From positions 3,126,289 through 3,190,288 of the forward strand of contig NC_031479.1 in NCBI RefSeq assembly GCF_000006565.2: a stretch of 64,000 bases of DNA, read 5' to 3'. Made by a program: the position numbers and the translations under genes. Below the pieces are notes generated by a model, which searched no databases, had not been told where the DNA came from, and saw nothing but the letters and a program-made list of their open reading frames with translations. How positions within the stretch are numbered: position 1 is the first letter of the stretch; each line of letters begins with the position of its first letter. Positions 48,157 through 60,900 of the stretch are shown here, one piece after another. The stretch comes from Toxoplasma gondii ME49. Its lineage: Eukaryota > Apicomplexa > Conoidasida > Eucoccidiorida > Sarcocystidae.

Positions 48157-50623
48157 AATATATATATAGATATATACATATATTTATACATATATTTATA
48201 AATTATGCATGTGTAGATTTGCATGTAAAAATTGCGTGTTGGGGGCTCCTTTTATGTTTCAGGAGTTTTTGGATCTTCGCGGGTGCTGCGCGCTGGACGA
48301 CTCGAGCGCCGCCGTCCTGGCTTCGCTGGCGAATCTCCAAGTTCTTGTTCTTTCGGGTACACATCTCTTTTCTCTTCCGTCTTCCGTATCTTGTTTCTCT
48401 CTTCACTCTCCTCGTTTGTCCTGTCCTTCACCGGGTGCGTCCTCTTTCTTGTGTCTCGTTTTCCTGTTTTGCCTCTGCTCTTTTCTGTCTGCCGGGTCTC
48501 TGTTCTCTCTCGTTTCATGTCTCTCTTCGCCGCTGCGTGTCTCTCTTTCTCGCTCCTCACGTCTGTCTGTGTCAGTTCGTTCAACTGGTTTGTCAGTTTT
48601 CCTTCTGTCTTTTCTCGACTGGCTTCCCTTTCCACCCTGCCTGTCGCTCTCTGCGTCTCGCCTCTTCCACCTCTCTCGCTTCTCCTTCTCTGTTGTCGTT
48701 TCCTTTCTGTCAGACACGGGAGTGACGTCGACGACGGTGGCTGCAGTGGCCGAGAACTGTCGCAGGTTGGAGATGCTGGACGTCAGCCGAATTTCGCGGT
48801 TTTCCAAAGAAGCGGCGCTGCTTCTTCCTCTCCACCTGCTGCGACTCACGCGCCTCAAACTCACGAAAAACAGGTCGAAACATGCGAAGCGAAAGTCGCT
48901 GTGTCGATCACTTGCTGGAGCATGTGATGAAAAGCCGGTGGATGCATGCACAGTGGAATGTCCCCAGCCAACGAATAAGGAACTCGCACTTGTGCATTGG
49001 AGAGGCGCATCCGTTTGAGAAGCGAAATCAGGTTTCTAAGAAAGCTTCTGGGCGCGCTCACTGCCGGGGATTGCACTTGGAACCGTCACTGTCTTCAGCA
49101 GAACGCACCGCCATACGCAGCAGATGGATGCGATCCCTCTGGGTGCTCGTATCGCTCGCGTTCCTGACTTGCCTCTCCAGCCTCCGAGAAGGAACAGGCA
49201 CTCCTCGGTGGCTGAGGCAGAAGCCTCGTGTGTGTCTGTGTGTCTGTTGGCGAGGCCTCACAGAGTAGCCTCAGCCTTTCAACTCAGGAGGTTTGTATCG
49301 GGCGTTGCTTTGTAAGTCTGCGCGCAAGCTTCACAGGGCGGCGCACTTCAGGCCTGTGTGCTTCGCGGGGGTCTACGTGCCAGCCTCCGTCTGCGTTCGT
49401 CCGGTTTCTCGCCTCCGTCAAGCGGTTTTTCCTTCTTCTTTGTCTTTTCCAGCGCTGTAGACGACGAAGTTGTTCGGGACTGCCTGTCTCGCCTCAAGCG
49501 TCTCGCCCTCCTCGACGTCTCCCACTGCTGGCGCGTGACGTCCGGATTCTGTGTGCCGCCGCTTCCTCAGAATCCAGACGGTGCGTTGGTCTTTGCGAAA
49601 ACGACTTGGAAAAGTCTGAACTCTCCCCGATTCGCAGTGTGAATGTGACTCGGCTTCGTCCCTTCAAACAGTGCTGTGTCCGCTGGCTTTCAGACACTCT
49701 TGCGGTTGTGAATTCGTCAGCAACGCCTCCTCCTCTCTGCTGTTGCACGCTCCGTCGTTTGCCCTGTAGGTCTCTCTGCTCTACGCATGCGTCTTTCCAT
49801 CGCTTCTCGCCTTCTCTGTGCCGTTTCTGCTCTGCTGCCTCGCTCTGCATCTTTTTTCTGTGTCTCTGGGTGTGTGTATCCCTCCGTCCGGAGTCTCTTT
49901 CTCTCGCGCTTTGCCTCCCTCTCGCTTTTGGTTTCCTTTCCTTCTCTCGGGTGTCTCGGCTCTCCTCACCGACTCTCTGAAGGCGTGTTTTGGACTCTCG
50001 TTGTCTGCGTTCGTTCTCTCTGTTCGAATCGCCTTTGACGCCGGTAAATGTCAATCAAACTTGCAGCTTTTAGGTGTGCGATGAAAACGCTTTGGAAGAC
50101 GAGGCTAAGACACATGGACCAAGGAACTTAATAGACCGGAGGATACTACTGATACCAGGAACAACAAGTCCTCCAGTCAACCAATCAGGAGCCTCGGGAT
50201 TTAGAACCATCAAGATATGCTGATCATTTGTACAGAGACAATTTCTACTTACGAAATGGTAATTACACTACATGCTGTAGCTATGGTGTGCATGTTCTTA
50301 ATGCCCTTGCAGGCATGTCTCTGAGGCGACTCGGTCTCTTTGGATGTAACGTGGAGAGGCAGAGAGTGCAGGACGCCTTGAGAGACGCAGGCGCCGCGAA
50401 AGTCCAGCTGTCGCTCCATCACGTAAGAGACCGTGACAAAGTATCGAAAGAGAAAAGAGTCTGCAGCGGCCCCGGTGGTCAGCCCCCGAGAAAAAATCCC
50501 TTGAAAACTGCTTTTGAAAACGATTTCGGTTTGTCTCTCTTATCTCCGAACAGCGACGACAAAGCGTTCGGCTTCTTGAGCAGGTCTCCCCAGCACTCGA
50601 GTCCAACGCGTCGTGGTGTTTGA
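42708..50623 (+). CDS. F-box and leucine-rich-repeat protein with PIP-box-like motif
   Basis: Probable substrate receptor of an SCF (Skp1-cullin-F-box) ubiquitin ligase. Exons: 42708-43692, 44300-44408, 45084-45254, 46379-46469, 48263-48356, 48714-48873, 49453-49580 and 50313-50623. They total 2049 nt, giving 682 residues, with every join in phase. Residues 1-120 are highly charged. QMTILSFF at residues 124-131 matches the PCNA-binding PIP box (Q-x-x-h-x-x-a-a). Poly-Ser tracts follow. The F-box is near 306-345 ([22 protein letters not shown], continuing into exon 2). LRRs of the FBXL/AMN1 type run to the C-terminus ([25 protein letters not shown] across the exon 4/5 join, [33 protein letters not shown]). 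The start has AACGAAAATG context. An alternative exon inside intron 4 (47197-47770) is possible but would break the LRR join. Confidence 0.83.
45361..45384. repeat. (TA)n microsatellite in F-box gene intron 3
   Basis: A pure TA run downstream of exon 3. Confidence 0.9.
46682..46712. repeat. TA microsatellite in F-box gene intron 4
   Basis: TATACATA followed by (TA)n. Confidence 0.9.
46835..46868. repeat. TA microsatellite in F-box gene intron 4
   Basis: (TA)n followed by CATAGATA. Confidence 0.9.
47094..47122. repeat. (AT)n microsatellite in F-box gene intron 4
   Basis: A pure AT run, the third in this intron. Confidence 0.9.
47953..48201. repeat. Long TA/TATACATA microsatellite in F-box gene intron 4
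   Basis: About 250 bp of (TA)n with TACATA interruptions, ending about 60 bases before exon 5. Confidence 0.9.
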
Positions 50624-50871
50624 TCCCTTTGTAAATGCCAAAGTTGTTTGCGCATGCGGGCGCCCCCTTCAGGAGTTGCCGATGTTCGACCTGCCTTGCG
50701 TCTACTCCAACCTCCCCAACCTCGACCTCCGCTGTCGAACGTTCATCGAAGGATGCTAAACGCGTTCCGTTCTTCAAACAATTTCCGAAGCGACACTCAA
50801 AGGTTTCAGAGAAAACTCAAACAAGAAAGAAGCAAATCCACATGCAGCCGCATGCAGCCGTGCTTCCGGCG

Positions 50872-50897
50872 ATATATATATATATATATATATATAT
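50872..50897. repeat. (AT)n microsatellite
   Basis: A pure AT run 250 bases past the F-box gene stop. Confidence 0.9.
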
Positions 50898-51638
50898 CGA
50901 GGCATACATTTTTGTGAATGTGTACTTTTGCATGTGCATCCGTGTATTCATGTCTCTGCATATACGTAGATAGAGATATAGATATATATATGGCTATAGA
51001 TATGCGAATTTGTGTTTATGTCTTCATATATATGTTCCAAGTGCATCTGTTTCAACGTGGATGTGTACATGTAGACTGCCGCATCTGCATGCGCCTCGCG
51101 TTTTACAGCTGCGTAGGAACATGCATGTGAGGAGGCATCCACTTTTATAAGAAGGCCAAGGGGGTCGTCTTGTCTTTGCAGAACAACCGTTTAGAAACGC
51201 AGCCGAGTGCGAGACTGAAGAAAGAAGGCGAGGAAGAAAGGCTGGATTTTCTTGAATCCAAGCGCGCATGCGTCACGAAAGTCTCTGTTCTTCGTATGCA
51301 AGTCTTGTCGGACGTTTATGCACTTTGAGAAGAGGGAGGAGGTCACTTTTGCATGCAGCGTATCTCCTCTTGCTCGCGAAACGCGAGGGTCGACCGGCAC
51401 AGCGTCGTCCTCCCCGGCGCGCTTGCTTCACTTTCCGGAAATGCCTTTTTTTGCTTTCTGCATGCATCTCCGAAACGTTTGGCGGCCTCGGCGGGGACTT
51501 AAGAAACTCTCTTCTCTGACTCGTCACGGTCTCCAAAAGACAGAGGGCATTTCCTTCTCGCCCTCGCGCAAGACAATACCGCAGAGTCTCTCTCTCACCC
51601 CTCAGGCTCCTTAAAACAAACAATGATGTTCGCAGAGA

Positions 51639-51780
51639 CATATACATATATATACATATACATATATATACATATATATATATATATATAGATAGATAGA
51701 TAGATACATACATACATACATATATATGTATATATAAATATATAGATATATAGATATATACATGTATGCATGTATACATA
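51639..51780. repeat. TA/GATA/CATA microsatellite
   Basis: Mixed TATACATA, (TA)n, GATAGATA and ACATACAT units, about 200 bases past the giant gene stop. Confidence 0.9.
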
Positions 51781-51973
51781 GAGAGAGAGGTGGAATTCTA
51801 CAAAGAAGACCTCTCTGATCTGTTGTTGCTTGAACCTAGGGAAGTGAGCAAGCGGTTTCAGAGCAAAGACGCTGGTGCCTGCGCAAATGTTCGAAACGTC
51901 GGTGCCGTTTGCACGGCCTTCGCGAGCGAAAACGGAAAAAGGAACTTCTGTCATGTCCCTGAAGTCACGGAGG

Positions 51974-54900
51974 TCATCTCCATATGTAGGCTTTGAGAAT
52001 CGCAGAGGCCTGAGAAGCTGCTTGCCGCTTTACGGCTGACGGAAGTCGCGACCAGGCTGCAAGTGGAGAGGATCTCCCTGGGGAAGAGTTCGATGCGTGC
52101 GTTTTCTCTTTTTTTTTCTCTGCCTGACACGCAAGCCAGAAGGGAGAGCTCTGAACTCCTGACTCCTCCTTTCTTCCATCCGCTTCTCTGTCGGATGCCC
52201 GCTGGATGTCAACTGGCGTCGAGCCTTGTCTCTGCATGCAGTTTCCACGATCCTCCCGGTTTCCTGGCTTCTCGGGTGCTCCTTGGACTGCGCGTTGTGA
52301 AGGAACAGGACTCCTCGCGAACGGGCGATTGCTTCTTCCCTCTTTGTCACCGCCGTTCTCTGCGGTTGCTTTCCTGTTTGCCTCTCCTGCTTTCGTTTCG
52401 CTTGGTGCATGCTTGGGTGAAGAAGGCGGCGCGCGAACGCCCGCGTTCTGCGGTCGCTCTGCGGCTAGTTGAGGCGGGGTGAGGTGTATGGACACCCCAC
52501 TGTGGCCGCCGCTCTCTGGTTGACCTCCCGAGGCCTCTGGTTCCTCTTTGTGTGTATCGTACGACGGCTCAGCAGAGGAAACTGGAGGATGAAAGGACAG
52601 AAGGGACGAAGAAGAAGGAAAGGAGGAAGAAGCAGATGCAGGAAAGGAGGAAGAAGCAGATGCAGGAAAGGAGGGAGAAGCAGACGAAAGAGAGGAGGAA
52701 GAAGCAGGACCGGAAATACATACAGAACGGGCAGCAGAGGAAGAATGCAACTCTGGAGAATCAGAGGCACGAAGCCAAGCGGAAGAGGAAGAGGGAGGCT
52801 CGAACGACGTTGGGGAAGACGAGAAAGACGCGGTGTGCGAAGACGCGAAGGAGGATTTGGAAGATGAAGAAGGAACGGCCAGAAAGGCGGCGTGGAGAGG
52901 TGAAGAAAGCGAACACACTCGAGAAGTTTTCGCTCGAATGTGGGCGTGGAGCGGAGCTGCCGGAGGGGGTTGGGAGGCGACCGGAGGCAGAGAAAAAGAC
53001 TGGAAAGCGGCGGATGGCCCGGGAGGACCTTCTCGACTGGCAGGGAGATACGCAGTTGCAGAGTCAAGAAAAGAAGTCGAAGAAACGAAAGGGGACTGCC
53101 AAGGTCTTGTCAGCATGCAGGGCGTCGTCAGGATCTTCGTAGAAAACTCATGAGAGGCGCCCCAGCCGCGGCGAGAGTGCGAGAACCAAGAAGCGGAGTC
53201 CCAAGCCGGCAAGTAAGGAGGACAGAGAGAGAGAGGAGAAGGACAGAGAGAGAGAGGAGACGTCGTCTGGCGGTTCGTGGGTAGGGAAGAAGACGAACTC
53301 GGTAAGGCAGGTGTGCTAGGAGCTCCTCCGGAACTCAACGTGGAACTGGGCGAAGACAAAGAAGAGGCAGAAGAAGATGGAGGAGAACGCGCAGGAAGCG
53401 AGGCACTGGGCGACCTTCGAGGCTGCGGCAAACGCGCGTCTGAACAGGGAGCTGGAGGACGGCCGGCGTGGTGAGGAGTGCTCCGAGGCGACGGGGATTT
53501 CTTTGGAGGTGTGTCTGTCTTCCGGTCGATCCGAGGTTGGTCTGCGTCGTTCTCATGGTCTGGAAGAAGTTCCGGGAAGCGCCGCGGTGTCCTGATCGCA
53601 TCCGCCGACGTCCGCGCTGAGGAGGCGGCGCTGTGGATGCGACGGCCGGCGCTGCTGTCCTCGGACGTGCAGACGCCCCCCCGACGGAGCGACCGCGCCA
53701 TGCTGGAGGTTTTGGGCGACTCCTGCGTTCGATTTGGGTTGCCCTGTGGCCGACAAACGGCCGTCTGGGGACTCCGCGAGGCTGGAGGCGGCAGCGGAGG
53801 AAGCGCAGACACTGAGGACTTGGACAAAGGCAAACGGAGACACGACGAAGATGCAAAAGAGCAGAGCGAAGACGCGGCAGGCGGCGAAAGAGCCGTGGAA
53901 GAGGGGGGAGAGGCCCGGAGTCCTTGGGAGTCTCTACGCGAAGCAGCAGATCCAGGAGAAGGAGCAGCCCAAGAAGACGATGGGGAAGCAGAGGAGAAAC
54001 AGGAAGGAGGACCAGGCGCGAAGACAGCAGAAGGTGTAGCGGAAGACGCAGAGGAGGGAAAAACCGAGAGCGAAAACTCCACAGACTGCTCACGAGGGGA
54101 GGACGCGTCTGGGCGAAGTATTGGGCAAGAGGAAGACGGGAAGTTACAGCCAGGCAACTCAGACCGAAGTCGACCGGCGCTGGGTATTTCGTCTCGGCTC
54201 AAAGGAGAACGGTTTGAGGGAGGAACATGCACGGTCTCTTGAAATCCATGGAGATCTCTGGAACGACTGTGTGTGTGTTGAAGAAGATATTGCTGGCGTT
54301 CTTCTTCGAGCTGCTTCAATTCTTCTTCCAAGGCGCTCTTCTGTCTGTACAGCGCAGCCTTGAGTGCCTCCTTCCACAGCTCGTCTTCGCTTGTTCCTCG
54401 TTCACGAGTGGGCTCTGACGTCTCTCTCTGCGTTGCTCTTCTTTGGTGAGTTTCGTCTCTCGTCGCGTTCTCTCCTCGCCGCGCATGGCTTCTCTCTTGG
54501 ATTTCTTGCCGCCTTCCCACAGCCGCCCTCTCTCTCCATCGGTTTTCTGTTTTCTCCCGTGGGTGCATGCCCTCCGCGTCCGTTCTTGTCTCTCTCTCTT
54601 CGGTTCGCCTTTCTTCTTCGTCTCCTTCTCTTCCGCTGTGTCCTCTCGGCTCTCCCTCTTCGTCTCCTTTTTCTCCGTCTTCGTCTTCTCCTGCCTTTGT
54701 TTCTCTTCCTCTTTGGCTTTCTCCCCCGCCTCCTTCGCCGCCTCTCCCGTCTCCTTCTCTCCGCTCTCTGTCTGTGCATTCGCTGTCTGTAGGTTCCTCG
54801 TGCCTCGGCGTCTCGGCGGCAGTGGTGACCGTCTGAAAGTCGACGGGGCCGCCGCCAGCTTGCAACGACGGTGGAAGTTCGTATTCACCAACAGAGAATT

Positions 54901-57900
54901 TCGTCGGATCTGCGACCTCGTCTCTTCTTCGCTGTCGGTCCTCGGCATCTCTCCTCTTTCTGTCCTCTCTGTCGCAACCTCGTCTGTTGCCATGTCCCTC
55001 CTTCTGCACCGCCTCTTTCGGCGCCTCCACTCGGGAGGGGGCACACGAGTCGGCCGCCTTCAGCGTCCCCAGCCAGCTGGGCGCCGCGTGAGGCTCTGCA
55101 TGCGCGAGCGAAGGACAGGCCGGGCGCGCGTACCAGCAAATCGATGCGATTTCTTTCGCGTTTCTCGCGATTTCTGCATCGCCGGGCAGCGACGATGCCT
55201 GAGGCCAACGCGGGACGCCTGAGCGCTTAGCGACCTCGAATCGGTCGAACCCCCAGCTCGCGCTGAGGTCGCTTTCCAGGAACGAAACGGCGGAGGCACA
55301 GTCACGAGGCGAAGACCACAGACCTGCGGCGAGGGACCGACCTGGAGAGTCAAAAAGACGAAAACTCGAGGAAGATCCGAAAGAAGAGAACGACGGGGAA
55401 GAAGTAGGAAAACGTTGAGTCTCTGACCATGCGGATGGAGGCAGTGGACGACGAGGACGCGAGAAAGAAGAGGAAGACGGAACTGCTGCGCGGGGGCGAG
55501 ACGTGGAAGACGGGGGAGAAATCTGAGTGGCAAAAACTCGCCGTTGAGCGCATGAATGCGACAGCGAGTCCGATGCATGCGACAGGGGACAACCGGAAGG
55601 AAAGGAAAGAGACTCGCGTCTTGGTGAAGGTTTTCCCTGCCTTTTGGACGAACCGGGAGGGGCTCCGCTGCTCCTGCCGAGCTCCCTGCCGGGTGTCTGG
55701 ACAGCTGAAACGTCTTCTGGAAACCGTCCACAGTCGCACTGTCTCTTGTTCGCACCCTCTCTGAAGCCTCCACCGTCGTCAGCGGAGAATCGAACTCGAC
55801 CGCTGCGTGTCGTCGCCTCCAAACCACAGGGGAAATCAAGAGGCAATTGCGAAGCAGAGGCAACAGAGCCAGAAGCGGAGAAAGGACCCTCAGAAGATGA
55901 AGGAACAGGAGAAGCGGAAAGCCAACTGGAAGACGTCAGACGTCGTGGCGTCGACTCATTGGCTTCGGCAGACGCACATGCCTGTATAGCGGCTTCCATA
56001 GCAGCGAAAAAAGGTTTCAGAGCGTCTCGAATCGTTGTGCTTTTTCTCAGAACAGGCGACTGCGAGGAGCGAGAGCTGCACTGGAATAGGGTGTTCTCTG
56101 GCTCCTCCGACCGTCTGCGTCCTCGATTTCGAGCAGCCTTGTCTCTCCTCGCCTCTTCCGCTTCTTTGTGTGGTTCGTCTGTCCTTGGGCGCCTCTCCAC
56201 ACAAAGAGGGCGGCGGAGAGGGTGACCGGCGCTTCGTGGAGAGAACGAAATGTCTGTACAGACACTCGAATCGGGGGGAGATCTGCGGTGCGTCCCCTCG
56301 CTCTCTGAGTCTAGTGTCCTAGGCTGTCTTGTTTCTTCTCTCTCGTATCCATCTTTCCTCCCATGTCCTTCACGGTGTCCTTCGTCAGTCCGCGCCGATT
56401 CGGGGTAGTGCGCGTTCTCGTTCTCTCGGAGTCCCTGCCTGACTTTTGCGCGTGGGCAAGAGGTCGGAGGAGAAACTTGTCCACCCTCCTGCGTGTAGGT
56501 TCCGCCTTCACCGGTGTTCCGTTTCTGCTCTCCTGCCTCTTCGCCGCGTTGCGTTCGTGATTCCGTTCCGTCATCCCTTCTGGCGAGGTCTTTCTCCTTC
56601 TCTCCGCGTTCTTCTCTCTGTTCGTCTTGGTGTGTGCCTGCCTCCCCACGATTGGGCGCACTGCGGTGTCTAGACACTGTTTCCGCGGCCTCGGCGCCGC
56701 GTCCAGACAACTGCGACGGGGGCGCCGCGCGAAGGCGACCTCCTTTTCGACGGTTCAGACGAGAAACTGACTCGTGCTTCGATAACCCACAAAGCTCCGA
56801 CACGAGAAGGAGACTTGTTTGGGCTTCCCACAGCAGTTGGCGAACGAGCTGCTCTTGCTCCTTCGCCGGATCCAGGGAGGGACGCGGTGCTCTGAGTCTC
56901 GAGCCGTCGCTGTCATGTCCGTTCTCTCTTTCGCTGTCTCCCCCTTGCTCTCTGTCTCCCCCTTGCTCTCTGTCTCCCCCTTGCTCTCTGTCTCCTTGTC
57001 CGGCGTCTTGCCTGCACTCCCGTCTCATCTTCCCAACAACGATTTCCTCAATGCCTGGTCCCCCAAACTCTTTCTCTGGTCCTTGTGTCTCTCTCTCCTT
57101 CGCTAGAGAACTGCCAGCAAGCTTCCGTACTCCTTGCCTGCCCACAGGCGTTGCCGGTGTACGTACACCCGAACCGCCTGAGGCCCCCGTGAGCTGAGGC
57201 GCGCTCTCGTCTCCGAACGAGGGCAAACGGGAACCGCCTGAAAGCACTTGGGAGGAGGAACAAGATGGGCCGAAAGAAGAAGGAGAACAAGCTGTCGAAG
57301 AAGACGAAGAACTCCGGTAGGGCGAAAAGGCTCTTCGCTGCATGCGACAGCCGACGCCAGCAGCGGGTGTCGCTCCGCGACGTCCCAGAGAGTATACAGG
57401 CTTCGCTGTGGCAGAGTCCGCAAGGCTCGCAGCCAGTGACGAAGAAGAAGGCAAGTCAGAGGAGACAATGGGAACAGAGGGAGACGCAGACAAACAGGCT
57501 GCGGAACGACAAGCGCACTGAGAACGTAAGACAGTGTCGCAGCAACAAGAGACAAGTCTCCCTCCTTTCTTAACAAATGCACCAGTGACTGGCGGCTCCA
57601 GAGCACTCTTCAATTCACATGCGGAGTCTCTCGGGTACACAGAAACAACTGGCGCGGTGTTTATCCCTGGGGCAACATTCGACGAAGAAGAAGAGGAAGA
57701 ACAGGAGCAGGCGGCAGACGAAGAAGAAGAAGAGGAAGAACAGGAGCAGGCGGCAGACGAAGAAGAAGAAGAGGAAGAACAGGAGCGGAAAGAAGACGAA
57801 GAGGCAGCCGAGGCGGACGAGGAAGGAGACAAAGAGGAAGCATGTGACTCTTGATGGAAATGAGTTTTACAGGATTCAGGTGCTCTGTGGGGAGAAGAAA

Positions 57901-60900
57901 GAGCGGCCGAGCAGGCGCAGCTCTGGCAGAAAGGAGACCCTGATAGCGTTGTCGAGTGGAAGGCAGAGAGAGCGGCGTTCCTCGAGATACCTGCGGAACG
58001 CTCCATATGTAACTTTTTTTCTGAAACTCCAAACAGGGGTTCTTTTCTCGTGGATTCTGCTGCCTCAGCAAGGGTGTCTGGACAACCGCTGCGGCGGGTG
58101 TTGTCCCTGTTGCACTGTCCATCGCTGTGTTTCGGACGCCAAGAGTCTGCTGCGTTTGTCTGCGCTCCGACGCAGGCAGAAGACGAACAAGGAAACTTGG
58201 AGACTGGAGCAACGCATGGTGCATATGGTGCTGCAGCGCTTGCATTTGCTCCTTTCCTCTCTGACAGGTCTCCCGCTGTGATCGGGTGCTCGCTCCTTGA
58301 ACAGAGACCGTAGGAAGACCCGGAAGCTGTGACGCCGGCGTCTCCTGTCTGCGTGACTTCCGCCCCAGTTGTCACTGTTTCGTTTTTTTCTCCCTTGGCA
58401 GACATGCTCTGCGCTTCGCTGAGTTCTTTTCGTTTTTTGAGTTCTTCTGGGTCGTCGGCGGGGTGCGGCTCGTCTCTTCCTTCCTCGTCCAGAGGCCTCC
58501 CCACCTCGACCGTTATGGGACTTCTCTCCGGCTCCGGTGCTTCCGCGTTTTCCTCCATTTCCTTCTGCTCGCAAGTCCGAGACCATGTCGCCTGCACTTG
58601 CGTCTCTCCCGCCTTCCGCCTGCATCTCGTTTTCACTCTTGGCGCGCCTCTTCCTTCCCCGGCGTCGCTCGCGCGACGGTGTACAGACACCGGAGGGCCT
58701 TCGCGAGCAGCGAGAGGTGCTGCCTCTCTTGCGTTGCCTGCATGCATGTCGCCAGTTGCATCTCCGGCTGAGGGAGACAGCTGGGGAAGCCTGGAAGGGC
58801 AGGAACCGACAGGAGGTGTGGCGGCCGCATGGGTGGAGACCCGCGGAGCGGCAGCGCGGCGAGAAGATCGGGTATCCGCGGCTTGGAGGACAGAAGTCGT
58901 ACAGATCCCAGGAGAAGCGCAAGAACGACCAGGGAAAGGCGAAAGACAGTTTTGCTCTTCTTTTTCGCCCCTCTCTTCCTTCTCTTTCTTCTCCGTCTTC
59001 TGTTCATTGTCTTCCTTCTCTTTCTTCTCTTTCTTCTCCTTCTTCTGTTCGTTGTCTTTCTTCTCTTTCTTCTCCTTCTTCTGATCGTTGTCTTTCTTCT
59101 CTTTCTTCTCTTTCTTCTCCTTCTTCTGTTCGTTGTCTGTCTTCTCTTTCTTCTCCTTCTTCTGATCGTTGTCTTTCTTCTCTTTCTTCTCCTTCTTCTG
59201 ATCGTTGTCTTTCTTCTCTTTCTTCTCCTTCTTCTGTTCGTTGTCTTTCTTCTCTTTCTTCTCCTTCTTCTGATCGTTGTCTTTCTTCTCTTTCTTCTCC
59301 TTCTTCTGATCGTTGTCTTTCTTCCTCGCCCGTTCAGTGAAGTCCAGCCTTTCGCTGTGCACTTTCCTCGTCTCTCTTTCTGAAGAGGTTAGTCTCCTTC
59401 CAGGCAGCTTCGGGGTTGTCTCGCCTGCCACTGTTCGAGTGTCGCGTGTGAATGTCGAATCGACGACTTCTCCCTCTCTCGTCTTCCTCCTTTTTTCCAT
59501 TCCAGTGTGCTCTCCCTCCCTGTCTGCAGTGAGAGGCGCCTTCCCCTCAGCAGCGTTTCCTTCGCCTCTCTCTCGATGTGGGGTCTCAGAAAGGCAGTGA
59601 ATCGGAGAAAACGAGAAAGCAGAGAAGGAGAGAGAGGGGGACAGCGCCGGCCCACCAAGGCTCTCTCGGCCGTTTGGGGCTTTCGCTCGCGGTGCCCATG
59701 CGGCCTTCTCGCAGACTGTAGGATTCGTTGCCTCTCTCGTTTCGCTTGGATTCACCGCGTCTGGGGTAGGCTTGGTCCTTCTCGTTGCTCCGTCGTGTGT
59801 CTTCTCGACTCGGGCGTCTCGCCGGCTACTCAGAGACAGGCGTCTCGGCGACGGAGACGTCCTAGGTCTCTCTGGCACTTCTTGCCTGTATGTGTTTGAC
59901 CGTTTTTCTCCACCTTTTCTGAAATTCTTCTCTCTGTCTTTGTTGTCCGCTCCCCGACTCGGCGCAAGCCTTCCAGCCACGGGACTCGGCGCCGCTTGCG
60001 GTTGGCCTTGTCGCGCGTTTTGCGTGCTTTCCTGTTTTCTCCTGTCCCCCGCTGCCCCTGATCTCGACTTCTTCGTACCCGCAGTGTTTCGTATTCGCGG
60101 CCTCTCCGCCCCGGTAGACGCGCCCTTGGCACTGTTTTCCGTCCTGGTTTCTCTTCGCCGCAGACTCAGGCTGTGACTCTCGGGAGAAGAGGCAGTCCAG
60201 TGATGAGAAGTGGGGAGACCCAAGAGGATTGCTGTTCGCGTTAGAGGACTCGGTACAGGTGTCTCCCCGGTTCGAATGGGGTGTACATACGGAGCCGAAC
60301 TGGCGCGGCCTTTTCGTGTTCGTCGAGCACCGCCATGTTTTTCTTTCGCTCGTGACGGAGAGGTCCCGCCGCAGTCTTGGTGTCTTCCGCGACCTGAAGA
60401 ACTGCCAAAAAGGCTCCATCGTTTGCTCCCTTTCTTTCGAGTTCTCCCTCGTCTCAGACTGCATGCTTCCTCTCCTTCCCGCTCACTCGCTTCTGTCCAG
60501 GAGATACTGTCGCTACTGCTGAGGGCGAAGAACGTCGCGTCTGAGCTCTGTGGCAAGAAATCGGGGAACGAGAAGCGCGCTGGAAGGAAGTCTGCGGCTG
60601 TCTCTTTCTGGGGTGTCTCTTCCGCTTTCGCCCCGTCTCCAGTTCCTCTTTCGAAGAGCTCCAAGGCTCCCCACCCTTCCCGCCATTTCTCTCGTTCTTC
60701 GAAAGGTTTCCAGAGTGACTCTGAGGAAATCAGGGAGCGGGTGCCATATGGTCCGAACCGGGGCTCGCGACCCCACTCCAGCGATCCAGGGCATGCTGGC
60801 GGACGCTTTTGCAGCAGCGAGGAGCGGAGAGAAGAAACCGGTTTGTTTTTCCATGTGTCACTGCGCTCGCGTTTGAGATCCTTGTCGGTTCTGCCGCCCT

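Larger units (their letters stand above)
50624..51973. other. Convergent 3' flanks of the F-box gene and the giant gene
   Basis: Contains two TA-rich microsatellites (50872-50897 and 51639-51780) and short ORFs without features. Being between two stop codons, it should hold both 3' UTRs. Confidence 0.55.
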
